64,000 nt of DNA from Adiantum capillus-veneris (taxonomy: Eukaryota; Streptophyta; Polypodiopsida; Polypodiales; Pteridaceae), in NCBI GenBank assembly GCA_014529385.2, contig CM043952.1:57372619-57436618 (forward strand). The letters are read 5' to 3'. Shown here piece after piece: positions 35,352 through 44,787 of the stretch. A model generated the notes under the pieces. That model was not told the DNA's origin and ran no database searches. It saw only the letters and a program-made list of their open reading frames with translations. A program made the translations under genes and the position numbers. Position 1 is the stretch's first letter, and every line of letters begins with the position of its first letter.

Positions 35352-36045
35352 ATAAAGTTCTAGCAGTGAGTGTCTTAGACAAAACCAATGAGCTAACGAA
35401 TAACGGCATTTATGTCTACAAATGAATGATTTCATCTCAAGAGCCCACGATACCATGCAAAAACTTATTTCTATCATCTTCTACTGAGGGAGAACCAATT
35501 TTCCTATGAAAAGTTGCAAAAAATTTGTCTATTTCTATCATCTTCTAGCGAGGGAGAACCAATTTTCCTATGAAAAGTTGCAAAAAAAATTTGTCTTTAG
35601 ATAAGGGGTATTTTGGGAATTTTGGAGAAACTAAAGAGCATTTTGGGAACTTTTGGTAAAAACTGGGGGGCATGTATATCGAGGTATGTTTTTTCTCGAT
35701 AACATACTGGTAGGTTCTTTATTTAACGCACAGAGAATCTGCAAAGATCCTGCTTTCGCATTTTGAATGGCTTCACATTTTAGATGGATTTTCAAAACTT
35801 TGAGCAAACCAGGTATCAAACTCGTGCGGAGTACTCTACGTTTCAACCCTGGCTAGGCTACCAACTTGGGTAAGTATGCATGCTGCTCAAAGGACATACA
35901 TTCGTATAAGAGAAAAATCTACTTTTGCTCCTCGTCCAAGGTAGTGCACACGCGACCTGGTGCGGTGAGTGCTCCTCATCGTTCTGCCTCCCCTACATGC
36001 TCATCGCCAGCTCCCCTCGACTTCTTTGTCCGTCTACCTCGCAGT
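35352..36045. other. Spacer between Ty3 and copia elements
   Basis: No gene seen. A two-unit tandem repeat occupies 35467-35530 and 35531-35596 (64 and 66 bp, differing mainly in an A run). The last 120 bases before 36046 are GC-richer (tctgcctcccctacatgctc) and could be a remnant of host gene sequence. Confidence 0.5.
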
Positions 36046-36237
36046 TGAAGGAGTACGAGCGGAAGTGCGACGTAAGAGAGAGTGCGAGAAGAAGAGCACG
36101 ACGATATGGTGAACTCGCTCTACTGTAATGTGTAGAGCATAGTGAGTTCTTATTAGGTTTTTACAAAAGAATATGTGCACATACCTGGCGGCCCGCCCAC
36201 TTACCTGGGCAACCACATTGGGCTTTATACCCCAACA
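36046..36237 (-). repeat. 3' LTR of copia element
   Basis: A 192-bp LTR next to the purine tract at 36238-36248; near-identical to 41840-42030. Confidence 0.93.
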
Positions 36238-36326
36238 ACCTCCCACTTAAAGTCCAATGTGGTACTTTAAGTGTGAGAGAAGCTACTATACAAGATAATA
36301 TACAAGAGATGTAGAGAAGTGATGTA

Positions 36327-37267
36327 CTACCCTACACCTAACTGCTTGCAAAAATGTGCAAAGCTCTCTGAGGGAAGTCCTTTTGTAAGTAGATCGGCAG
36401 GATTTTCTGTGGTGTGAACTTTGACAAGCTGAAGTTGCTTATCCTCGAGCATTTCCCTGATGAAATGATGCTTCACATCCACATGCTTTGTCTTTGAGTG
36501 ATAAACTGGATTGCGAGCCAATTGTATAGCACTTTGACTATCACAATATAACACAGGCATCTCTTCTTTGATTCCCAAATCTGTTACTAGTCGATTAAGC
36601 CCAATTGATTCTTTGCATGCCTCTGATGCTGCAACATATTCAGCCTCTATAGTAGACTAAGTAACACAATCTTGTAATCTAGAACGCCATGATACTGCTC
36701 CACCAGCCAATGTAAAGACATACCCTGACGTAGACCTTCGGTTGTCTAAGTCACCTGCATAATCTGAGTCTGTAAAACCCTTTACACTTAGCTCCTGACT
36801 CCCATAGCATATACGCATACTCTTTGTATCTTTCAGGTATCTCAATATTCCTTTCACTGCCTCCCAATGTTTCTTGCCTAGGTTTGACATGTATCGACTT
36901 ACTACTCCCACTGCAAATGCAATGTCTGGGCGAGTAGCAATCATTGCATACATTAAACTACCCACTGCAGACGCATATGGAATCTTATCCATTTCAGCCT
37001 GTTCTTCCTCAGACATAGGACAATCTTGTTTTCTAAGTTTCACATATGGTGGCAATGGAACACTCAATGCCTTTCCCTTCTCCATATTGAAACGTTGCAA
37101 AACCTTGTCAATATACTCTGTTTGAGATAACCAAATCAACTTCTTTGATCTGTCTCTCTCAATGCGCATACCAAGTATATGACTTGCCTCACCCATGTCT
37201 TTCATGTCAAACGATTTTGCCATCTTTGCTTCAAAGCTGAAATTTCTTCCAAGTGCTTGCCAGCAAT
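36327..37267 (-). pseudogene. Copia RT C-terminal part and RNase H
   Basis: 37223-36657 reads MAKSFDMKDMGEASHILGM, IPYASAVGSLMYAM, ATRPDIAFAVGVVSRY and the RNase H Asp motif DSDYAGDLDNRRSTSGYVF. A single stop near 36654 precedes STIEAEY. The remainder, 36578-36327, has YCDSQSAIQLARN, HSKTKHVDVKHHFIR and the usual ending ADLLTKGLPS. A frameshift at about 37267-37223 removes the YVDDM region from the main frame. Confidence 0.9.
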
Positions 37268-38449
37268 CAACATGTCATCCACATACAAATAAGGATCAGC
37301 CAACTGTCGTCCTTAGCCTTCTTTGTATATAGACACTGATCGAACTCACTACGTTTGTAGCCTTGAGAAAGCATAAACTTGTGGAACTTATGGTACCATG
37401 CCCTCGGTGATTGTTTTAAGCCATAAAGACTCTTTAACAACTGGCATACCAAATCTTCCTTGCCTTTCTCAATAAACCCTTCTGGCTGCTGCTTGTAAAT
37501 TTCCACATCTAAATCACCATGCAAGAACGCTGTCTTGACATCCATTTGGTGCAACACCAAATCTAATATGGCAACCAATGCAAGAAAGCATCTCAATGTA
37601 GTCATCTTGACCACCGGAGAGAAGACTTCATCAAAGTCAATGCCTTGTTCTTGCTTAAAGCCCTTGGCAACAAGCCTTGCTTTGTACTTTGGCTGACTAT
37701 CATGAGCGGTGATCTTATACCTGTAAACCCATTTACAAGGTAGAGCCTTTTTGCCCCGTGGTGATTTAACTAGCTTCCATGTGTGGTTTTTATGCAGAGC
37801 TGTCATCTCTGACTGCATGGCCAATTGCCAATTCCCCAAGTCCTTCATTTGCACTGTTGCCTTGTAACATGAAGGCTCATTGCAATCAGTCAACATGACA
37901 TAGTTCATAGATGGAACAAACCTATCAGGAGGTCGCGTGATACGTCCAGATCTACGCAAAATAAGTGGCTCAGGCTCACCCACAACCTGTGGTTCCACTC
38001 TATCCTGTCCTTCAATGCAAGAAAGCATCTCAATGTAGTCATCTTGACCACCGGAGAGAAGACTTCATCAAATTCAATGCCTTGTTCTTGCTTAAAGCCC
38101 TTGGCAACAAGCCTTGCTTTGTACTTTGGCTGACTATCATGAGCGGTGATCTTATACCTATAAACCCATTTACAAGGTAGAGCCTTTTTGCCCTGTGGTA
38201 ATTTAACTAGCTTCCATGTCTGGTTTTTATGCAGAGCTGTCATCTCTGACTGCATGGCCAATTGCCAATTCCCGGAGTCCTTCATTTGCACTGCTTCCTT
38301 GTAACATGAAGGCTCATTGCAATCAGTCAACATGACATAGTTCATAGATGGAACAAACCTATTAGGAGGTCATGTGATACGTCCAGATCTACGCAAAATA
38401 GGTGGCTCAGGCTCACCCACAACCTGTGGTTCCACTCTATCTTGTCCTT
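37267..38449 (-). pseudogene. Copia RT N-terminal part, tandemly duplicated
   Basis: The segment coding for RRSGRITRPPDRFVPS through FDEVFSPVVKMTTLRCFLAL is present twice: 38013-38449 (upstream in the minus-strand sense) and 37577-38012. The two copies have a few substitutions and a one-base length difference. The second copy continues properly into HQMDVKTAFLHGDL and LLKSLYGLKQSPRAWY. Because 436 is not a multiple of three, the first copy runs out of frame at its end (FLALKDRIEWNHR marks the junction). The duplication arose after or during the copying that made this insertion. Confidence 0.92.
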
Positions 38450-39387
38450 GCTCCTCTTGAGCCCTGACATTTTGTCTTGCACGTGCAGGTCCATCTTCTT
38501 GGAAGACAACTCTTCTAATCTCCTCAACCCTCTCTGGTTTAGAATGATATTTGGATTCATTAAAGTGAACATCATTGCTGCGGATAACCTTTCTGGATTC
38601 GGGATCCCAAAGTCTGTACCCCATCTCACCAGAATTACCATAGCCTAGAAAGATGCACTTTCTACTCTTTGGCTCAAGTTTGTTCCTAAATTCCTTTGGA
38701 ACGTGAGTATATGCCTCACAGCCAAAGACTCTGAGATGCTTGTATGAGGGCATTTTGCCTGACCATACCATCTCTGCCCCTAAATCCTTCTGCAAAACCT
38801 TGCTAGGAGATCTATTTATAGGATGAACAGCTGTTGATACAGCTTCAGCCCAAAACCCATTTGGCAGTTGTGCATTAGACATCATACTTCTGACCTTCTC
38901 TTGTATGGTCCTATTCATCCTCTCAGCAGCACCATTTTGAGGAGGATTGTAAGGAGCAGTAAGTTCATGTTTTATACCTTTTGACTCACAAAAGCCCTCA
39001 AAGGCCTTTGAAACATACTCTCCACCATTGTCAGTGCGTAAGCATTTAAGCTTCTTGGCACTCTGATTCTCCACAAGTGTCACAAACATTTTGAAAACAC
39101 TAAACGCTTCATCCTTGTGCTTGAGAAAGTAAATCCATACTTTCCTCGAGTAATTCATCTATAAATGTCATAAAGTAAGAAGCTCCCTGTAGAGATAGGT
39201 TAGGCATAGGTCCACACAAATCACTATGAACAAGTGCCAACTGTGTATCTCTTCTACTGCTTCTATACTTATGTGGCTGCTGTGTTTGCTTACCATATAG
39301 ACAATGTTCACAAAATTCAAAATCATTAAATGACAAGCCATGCAAGTAACCAGAACGAGAAAAGATTTCCATTCCCTTCTTGGACAT
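38370..39387 (-). pseudogene. Copia GAG-pre-integrase and integrase
   Basis: 39387-39109 holds the zinc-binding region (CEHCLYGKQTQ) and the first catalytic Asp (VHSDLCGPMP). After a frameshift near 39130 the core continues at 39158-38370 with LRTDNGGEY and PPQNGAAERMN supplying Asp and Glu, then FWAEAVSTAVHPINRSPS and KLEPKSRKCIFLGY. These parts insert the DNA copy into the genome. A frame gap also separates this from gag/protease at 39540. Confidence 0.9.
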
Positions 39388-39539
39388 ATGTCCTAACCGG
39401 CTATCCGGCTATGCCACAAAGAAACGTTCGGATGCTTGGTTACATTGATTACATTTTTAAAGACATTTGATACATAAATCATGTAAAGTCCTCCAGACTT
39501 TACTCCATGTGCTACTGTCATAGAACCCTTGGATATCTT

Positions 39540-40751
39540 TCACATGTTCTGTCCAAAAGTGGTGACGTAGCCAGCATCATCAAGTAAACCTGTGCTGATC
39601 AAGCTCTTTGTAATTGCGAGAACATGTCTCACATTCTTCAGCGTGAAAGAAGAGCCATTCTCAAACTTCAATTGAACATCTCCAATGCCTAAGATCTTAC
39701 ATGTCTGCCCATTGCCTATCCGAACATGATCTTTAGTGGTCACATAAGAGGTAAACCACTCCTTGTTTGGAGACACATGAAGTGATGCCCCTGAGTCTAT
39801 AATCCAGTCACTCAGTGCATTTCCATCAGATGCTGTAAGAAGAGCTGAGTCCATTGTATTTTTCAAGAAGTAGATATCTCCTGACACTAGACTGTCATCC
39901 TCTGCAACAATGTTTGTCACATTTATTTCTTGAATCTTCACTGAGGACTTGTTCTTCTCACCATGGTCTTCTGCTTTCTCTTTGCCTTTTTCTGCTTTCC
40001 ATTCTCTGCAGTCTCTTTTCATGTGACCCTTCTTGCCACAATGGTAGCATTCTATGTCACTCTTGCCTTCAGCATTGCGGGACTTGCTACGAGACTGATC
40101 CCTCTTTCCACCTTTGTACTTTTCTTTGGTCCTTCCCCTGAAAACTAAGGCTGTTCCTTTGCCTTTGTCCATTGTCTTTCTGTTGGTTTCTTCAGTAAGC
40201 AGACTGCCTTCTACACTTGCTATGGTCAAACCATCTGGAGGTGCAGAATTACTCAAAGCTGTGCGAAAAGTGTCCCAACTTTCCGGCAATGTGATCAACA
40301 GGAACATAGCTCTAACAGGTTCATCAAACTTGACACCTTGAGCTGACAATTGACTGTAGATGGTGTTGAATTCATTCGGATGATTGGACATAGGTGTCCC
40401 TTCTTTCATCTTCAAGTCAACAAGCTTCTTAAGCCAGTATACCTGTGAAGCTGCACTCTGCTTCTCATAAAGATCACTCAGCTTTGTCCATGCTTCATAA
40501 GCCGACATCTTGTCTGCTACATTGAAGTAAACGCTTTCTGCCAAAGTCAGCAAAATGGTAGAAAGTGCCAATTCATCCATTTCGCTCCATTCATCTTCGT
40601 CCATATCTTCTGGTTTTATCCCCTTGAGCTTTATAGGTTTTATTTGCTTCTTTTGTACCAACACGTGCCAAATCTGCTTCTTCCACAATGCGAAATTGGT
40701 TCCATCCAGCTTCTTGATATTGTAAAGAGTAGTGTCCTGTGATCCAGCCAT
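39540..40751 (-). CDS. Copia Gag with protease, 403 codons
   Basis: The ATG at 40751 opens MAGSQDTTLYNIKKLDGTNFALWK, a normal copia Gag start. The UBN2-type Gag core (YEAWTKLSDLYEKQSAASQ) is followed by a basic linker, a CCHC zinc knuckle CYHCGKKGHMKRDC and an intact protease motif WIIDSGASLHVS. The frame ends at 39540 soon after the protease (TGLLDDAGYVTTFGQNM), where a normal element would read through into integrase, so this is the surviving N-terminal part of a longer polyprotein. Confidence 0.9.
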   Translation of the reverse strand: MAGSQDTTLYNIKKLDGTNFALWKKQIWHVLVQKKQIKPIKLKGIKPEDMDEDEWSEMDELALSTILLTLAESVYFNVADKMSAYEAWTKLSDLYEKQSAASQVYWLKKLVDLKMKEGTPMSNHPNEFNTIYSQLSAQGVKFDEPVRAMFLLITLPESWDTFRTALSNSAPPDGLTIASVEGSLLTEETNRKTMDKGKGTALVFRGRTKEKYKGGKRDQSRSKSRNAEGKSDIECYHCGKKGHMKRDCREWKAEKGKEKAEDHGEKNKSSVKIQEINVTNIVAEDDSLVSGDIYFLKNTMDSALLTASDGNALSDWIIDSGASLHVSPNKEWFTSYVTTKDHVRIGNGQTCKILGIGDVQLKFENGSSFTLKNVRHVLAITKSLISTGLLDDAGYVTTFGQNM

Positions 40752-41839
40752 AGCTACGCTTCACAGTAGTTTACTTTCCTGGGAAAAATTCGGCAGAGTT
40801 TCCCCTGTAAACTGACCTCTGAACCAATATCAACCTGCCAAATGAACCAAGAAAGCTTCAGATTCTGCAGAAATTTTGGCAGAGTCTCCTTTGTAAAATG
40901 GCTTTGGTGTACTCAATAAACAGACCAAAAACAACTCAAAAAACCACTGTCTCTCTAACACTGTAAGCTGTGGGTAAACCTGTCCTCCACCTGTACTGTC
41001 TCTCACTGTCCTGTAAGCATAGACTACGACAATGCCTCAATGGCAGTAAAGCAAAGATGCAATCCCAACTGTCTAACTCACAGTCAATACATCCTAGCTG
41101 CCTATCTAAGGGTGCTCGAGGGATCGCTCCAAGACCTGTATCACTGAAAGGATCTCAACATTCGAGAATCCCCCAGCTCAAGAAAACCTCACTCGACCCT
41201 CAGCAAAGGCTGCAGTAAATCTGAAAGGACATAGACTTCCTACAAAGTCATACATCCACAAATTTCCCACTGTATGTTGTAACCGCTGCGGCGGTTGTTT
41301 GCTATGTGACTCACAGCCAGCAAACCCTCAACAGACATACATCATCTCTGACAATACATCCCATGTGGAAGTACCTGCAATGTCAGGATGAAATCTGGGA
41401 TATCAAGCAGCAAACACAAGCTACCTGATGAACTAGTGGATGTCGCCTACAGTCTGTGTGTAGGTGCGCCCGTGTCGTATATGACACGCCTCCAAGAACT
41501 GTGAGCCATCCTTTGTTGTGTAGACAACCACAAATCAGCACTCTGGAAGTGTAGATATCCTCAGCACTTGCAGTCGTAGGCCGAAACCCCAAATTTGCAG
41601 AGTCGGATCTGCACCCGCCGAGACCACGTAGTCGAAAATGGCCTGCGCAGAACTTTGTCGAAGCCGAACGGTGGCCGAGATGACCTCAGAATGAAATTCT
41701 GAGAACACCGAGCCCTTCGAGCCGTCCCACAGGACTTGGGGCCGTGTCTTCGCCTATCAAATCTCACTCCAATTTGAGCAGGTGATTCTGGCTACCTGCA
41801 AATGCTGCCCCGAGCCTCGATCTGAGCTCTGATTCCAGT

Positions 41840-42030
41840 TGAAGGAGTACGAGCGAAAGTGCGACGCGAGAGAGAGTGCGAGAAGAAGAGCACGACGATA
41901 TGGTGAACTCGCTCTACTGTAATGTGTAGAGCGAGTGAGTTCTTATTAGGTTTTTACAAAAGAATATGTGTACATATCTGGCGGCCTGCCCACTTACCTG
42001 GGCGACCACATTGGGCTTTATACCCCAACA
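41840..42030 (-). repeat. 5' LTR of copia element
   Basis: A 191-bp LTR. The minus-strand primer-binding site lies at plus 41826-41837. Bases 40752-41825 are an unusually long (about 1.1 kb), GC-rich untranslated leader without recognised motif. Confidence 0.92.
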
Positions 42031-42234
42031 GTAGGCTCAACCGCCAATTACTCCTCACCTTTCGCCTTTCTTCTTCAGTAAAACGTGAGTATTCCCTAAG
42101 ATTCGTGCTATTTGGACATTTTCCAAAATTGGGAGCACATAAATGATGCGTAAATCTATAGCATGTAACGAGCAACAGGCAATGACGAAGCACATAGATT
42201 TGTAACAATATTACCTAAGAAAGATGAATACAAC

Positions 42235-42283
<49 letters not shown>

Positions 42284-42695
42284 GGCTAAAGAGAACTATG
42301 AAGAAAACGCTTTAAATAAAAGTGAAAGAGAAGATAAACACCTATTTATATGGACACAAAATGTCTTTTGACTTTCCATCTTCATTCTTCTTTTGACTTT
42401 CCACCTTCATCTCTCTTTTCATTTCCTAAATGCACCCTTCACTTATGCACTTAATATGTTCAGAAAGAATTTTTATATTTTTGAGATTGAGGAGACCTAA
42501 TTGGGAGTTTTTGAAATTTTTGAGATTGGGGAGACCTGATTGGGAGTTTTTGAAATTTTCCCCTAAAATATGCTCCCCGTGAAAGATCATGCTTGCATTT
42601 GCCATCTGAACCCAGCCGTAATTCTGAAAGATCATGCTTGCATTTGCCATCTGAACCCAGCCGTAATTCTGTAGGTAACCCTAGCAACCAGACAC
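42031..42695. other. Upstream region of the mTERF gene with short tandem repeats
   Basis: Contains a (GA)n tract (42238-42279), two 39-bp units (42481-42519 and 42520-42558, each with ttgagattg and gagacct), and two exact-looking 45-bp units (42580-42624 and 42625-42669, tgaaagatcatgcttgcatt...). These may be promoter or 5' untranslated sequence of the downstream gene; no TATA box is obvious close to it. Confidence 0.6.
42580..42669 (+). repeat. Two 45-bp direct repeats
   Basis: Adjacent identical units, the second ending 26 bases before the mTERF ATG. They would lie in the 5' untranslated region and each contains an ATG (gatcatgcttg), a possible upstream start. Confidence 0.85.
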
Positions 42696-44273
42696 ATGAT
42701 CTGCAGGTTACGTATCGCGAGGAGAGCGAGCGGCATCGTGCATCACATACAACCTTATCGGCCCTACAGCAGCACTCTTGACGAGCTTCAGCACACGTCA
42801 GTAGATGCCCCACCTTTCTGCCAACGATCGGGTGTGAAGGAACACAGGGCTCAGCACCAAATTGCTTTTGCGGCACTCCTCTGTGATGGCCAAAAAGAAA
42901 ATCGTCTGCAATGGCCGGGCAAGGATGCCCGTGCGCCACTACATTCATCCGCCAATCTGTCTGTTTCGAAGTCAAGCAGACAGCAGAAAACTCCACGTCG
43001 AAAGCAGAAAACTGAAAGAGAGGGCAGTATCGATGAATGTGCCCAAACCCACCCTGCTTCTGTGGCAGAAGTGGATATTAATGTGAAGCTTTCTGCTAGC
43101 CTCAATGGGTCTACTAAGATTTTGCATTTTGAGGAAGCACCTTGCAGCAGTGGGGATGCGAACACTTTTGAGATGGAAGCATGCAAGCAGAGCGCTGCCA
43201 AGGGTCAGTCAATCGGGGATTCAGAATGCGAGACATGTACCCAAGTGTCTAAGGAACACTCTCTTGTGGTGGGGCATGGATCTAATGTCTCTAGCCCTCT
43301 TTTGGAGGATCCTTTGAAAGCTGAGCTGGTGAAGAAGGTCAAATTGATGGAGCGTTATGCGCCCGGTCAGGCAGCAAACTTTCTCAACAAATGGACTTTC
43401 AAACGCTGCTCTTTTGAGCAGTTAGAAACTGTGCTTCAGTTTCTAGAAGACTACTTTCTTTCTCGGGAAACAGCCTTCAAAGTTGTCATGAGCAGCCCGG
43501 GAGCTCTGCTGTACCCGGTTGATCTTTTGCAGCAGAAGCTCCAAGTATTTGGGGTTTTCCAGATTGAGAAGAAGGTTGTTAGCAGGCTTTGCTCGTGTCG
43601 GAGCTCGCTGACTCTGAGTGTAGAGTCTCTGCAGCAGAAATTCACCTTTCTGGAAGAGGGGCTTGGCCTGAATGTAGAAGCCCGGAACAAGATTTTTCTC
43701 AAGGACCCATTTTCATTTGCCTTTTCAGTTGAGAACTTGAGCAGGAATCGAGACTTGCTGAGGGACATGGGGGCTACTGAAGAGCGAATGTTGCGGCTGA
43801 TCGAGATCTATCCTCATATTCTTAAGATGTCATGCGACAAAACTCTCATGCCTAGATACCGCTTCTTTCAGCAGATTGGGATTTCAGCTGCGAGACTTCC
43901 CAGATGCGTATGCTTTGCAAGTCGAGTGTCCTTGGATACCCTGAAGTTACGAATGCAATCTATCAAAGGTCTAGGGTTTTCTGATGTTGAAGTTTGCTCC
44001 ATGGTAAACATCACACCGGAACTCCTTAAGCGCAAAACTGAGACTTTAAAGACTAAAGTGGATTATCTTGTGAATGAGCAGAAGAGGGACTTTGCAGAGA
44101 TAGCAAAGTGGCCTGGGTGTTTATTGCGCAGCTTACATGGTTGGATCATTCCCAGATGTAGGTGTGCTGAGAGAGCTGGCCTTTCTGAGGTTCTTTCCTT
44201 GTCTGCAATATTGTGTTTCTCCAATGTAAAATTTGAGCGACGGCTGAAGAAAGGAAAGCTCCAGAGGACTTGA
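42696..44273 (+). CDS. mTERF-family organelle nucleic-acid-binding protein
   Basis: A 525-codon single-exon gene. The start ATG is supported by an in-frame TAG 24 bases upstream (42672-42674). The first 32 residues (MICRLRIARRASGIVHHIQP then YSS) are Arg/Ser-rich without acidic residues, as expected for a mitochondrial or plastid targeting peptide. Residues 35-200 are a low-complexity, variable linker. Residues 205-510 form repeated helical mTERF motifs with the usual pattern of Leu and Pro (for example KVVMSSPGALLYPVDLLQQKL, LIEIYPHILKMS, VCSMVNITPELLKRKTETLKTKVDYL). Plant mTERF proteins bind organelle DNA or RNA and influence transcription, intron splicing or RNA maturation. It is the only intact host gene seen, with a PPR relic cluster just downstream. 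Its exact target cannot be told. Confidence 0.9.
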   Translation: MICRLRIARRASGIVHHIQPYRPYSSTLDELQHTSVDAPPFCQRSGVKEHRAQHQIAFAALLCDGQKENRLQWPGKDARAPLHSSANLSVSKSSRQQKTPRRKQKTEREGSIDECAQTHPASVAEVDINVKLSASLNGSTKILHFEEAPCSSGDANTFEMEACKQSAAKGQSIGDSECETCTQVSKEHSLVVGHGSNVSSPLLEDPLKAELVKKVKLMERYAPGQAANFLNKWTFKRCSFEQLETVLQFLEDYFLSRETAFKVVMSSPGALLYPVDLLQQKLQVFGVFQIEKKVVSRLCSCRSSLTLSVESLQQKFTFLEEGLGLNVEARNKIFLKDPFSFAFSVENLSRNRDLLRDMGATEERMLRLIEIYPHILKMSCDKTLMPRYRFFQQIGISAARLPRCVCFASRVSLDTLKLRMQSIKGLGFSDVEVCSMVNITPELLKRKTETLKTKVDYLVNEQKRDFAEIAKWPGCLLRSLHGWIIPRCRCAERAGLSEVLSLSAILCFSNVKFERRLKKGKLQRT

Positions 44274-44640
44274 TGTTGTGTGTCCTCATCCTTACCATGT
44301 AGTATATATTTAAAATGTGATTTATAAGTGGATGGAAATTTGATGGTTTGCTTGAAACTGGTTATTTAAGGAGCATATTTTAAAATGCTTTTTAAATACT
44401 TTTTTGTCTTGTATGATTGTTTGTGTATGTGTGTCTTTACCTTGATTTTGTAGGCATTTTTGGGAACCCTACAAGGAGAGCTGTGCCACTTGGCAACAGC
44501 TCATTGGGGTTTTTATATTAATGGCAAAAAGAAAAGAGAGAGAGCGAGAGAGATTGCGTCCATCTAAGGGGTAGCAAAAGCGATGGCAATGCCACAACGC
44601 ATGTCTTGGGACTTACGCAAGACGAAGTGCTGATATGTGT
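44274..44640. other. 3' flank of mTERF gene
   Basis: T-rich sequence (about 44,280-44,460) suited to a 3' untranslated region, but no clear AATAAA. A short GA-rich stretch lies near 44536. Confidence 0.4.
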
Positions 44641-44705
44641 GGTCGATATATGCATGCCAAATGTGGTGGACTTGTCTGAGCGGTTGCATTTATGCATGTA
44701 GCCAG

Positions 44706-44787
<82 letters not shown>

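Larger units (their letters stand above)
36046..42030 (-). mobile_element. Copia retrotransposon with internal tandem duplication
   Basis: LTRs 36046-36237 and 41840-42030 (about 191 bp) begin TGAAGGAGTACG and end ACCCCAACA on the plus strand and differ at few positions. The minus-strand purine tract AAGTGGGAGGT abuts the 3' LTR (36238-36248). The primer-binding site TGGAATCAGAGC (one change from TGGTATCAGAGC) lies two bases inside the 5' LTR. Order on the minus strand is gag, protease, integrase, RT, RNase H. A 436-bp duplication of the RT start region and several frameshifts disable it. No target-site duplication is visible (gcagt versus gtagg), so the ends may have been rearranged. Confidence 0.93.

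Noticed and set aside
41383-41830. Reading frames in the long copia leader
   Set aside because: Short, with no domain, and located between primer-binding site and gag start; treated as untranslated leader.
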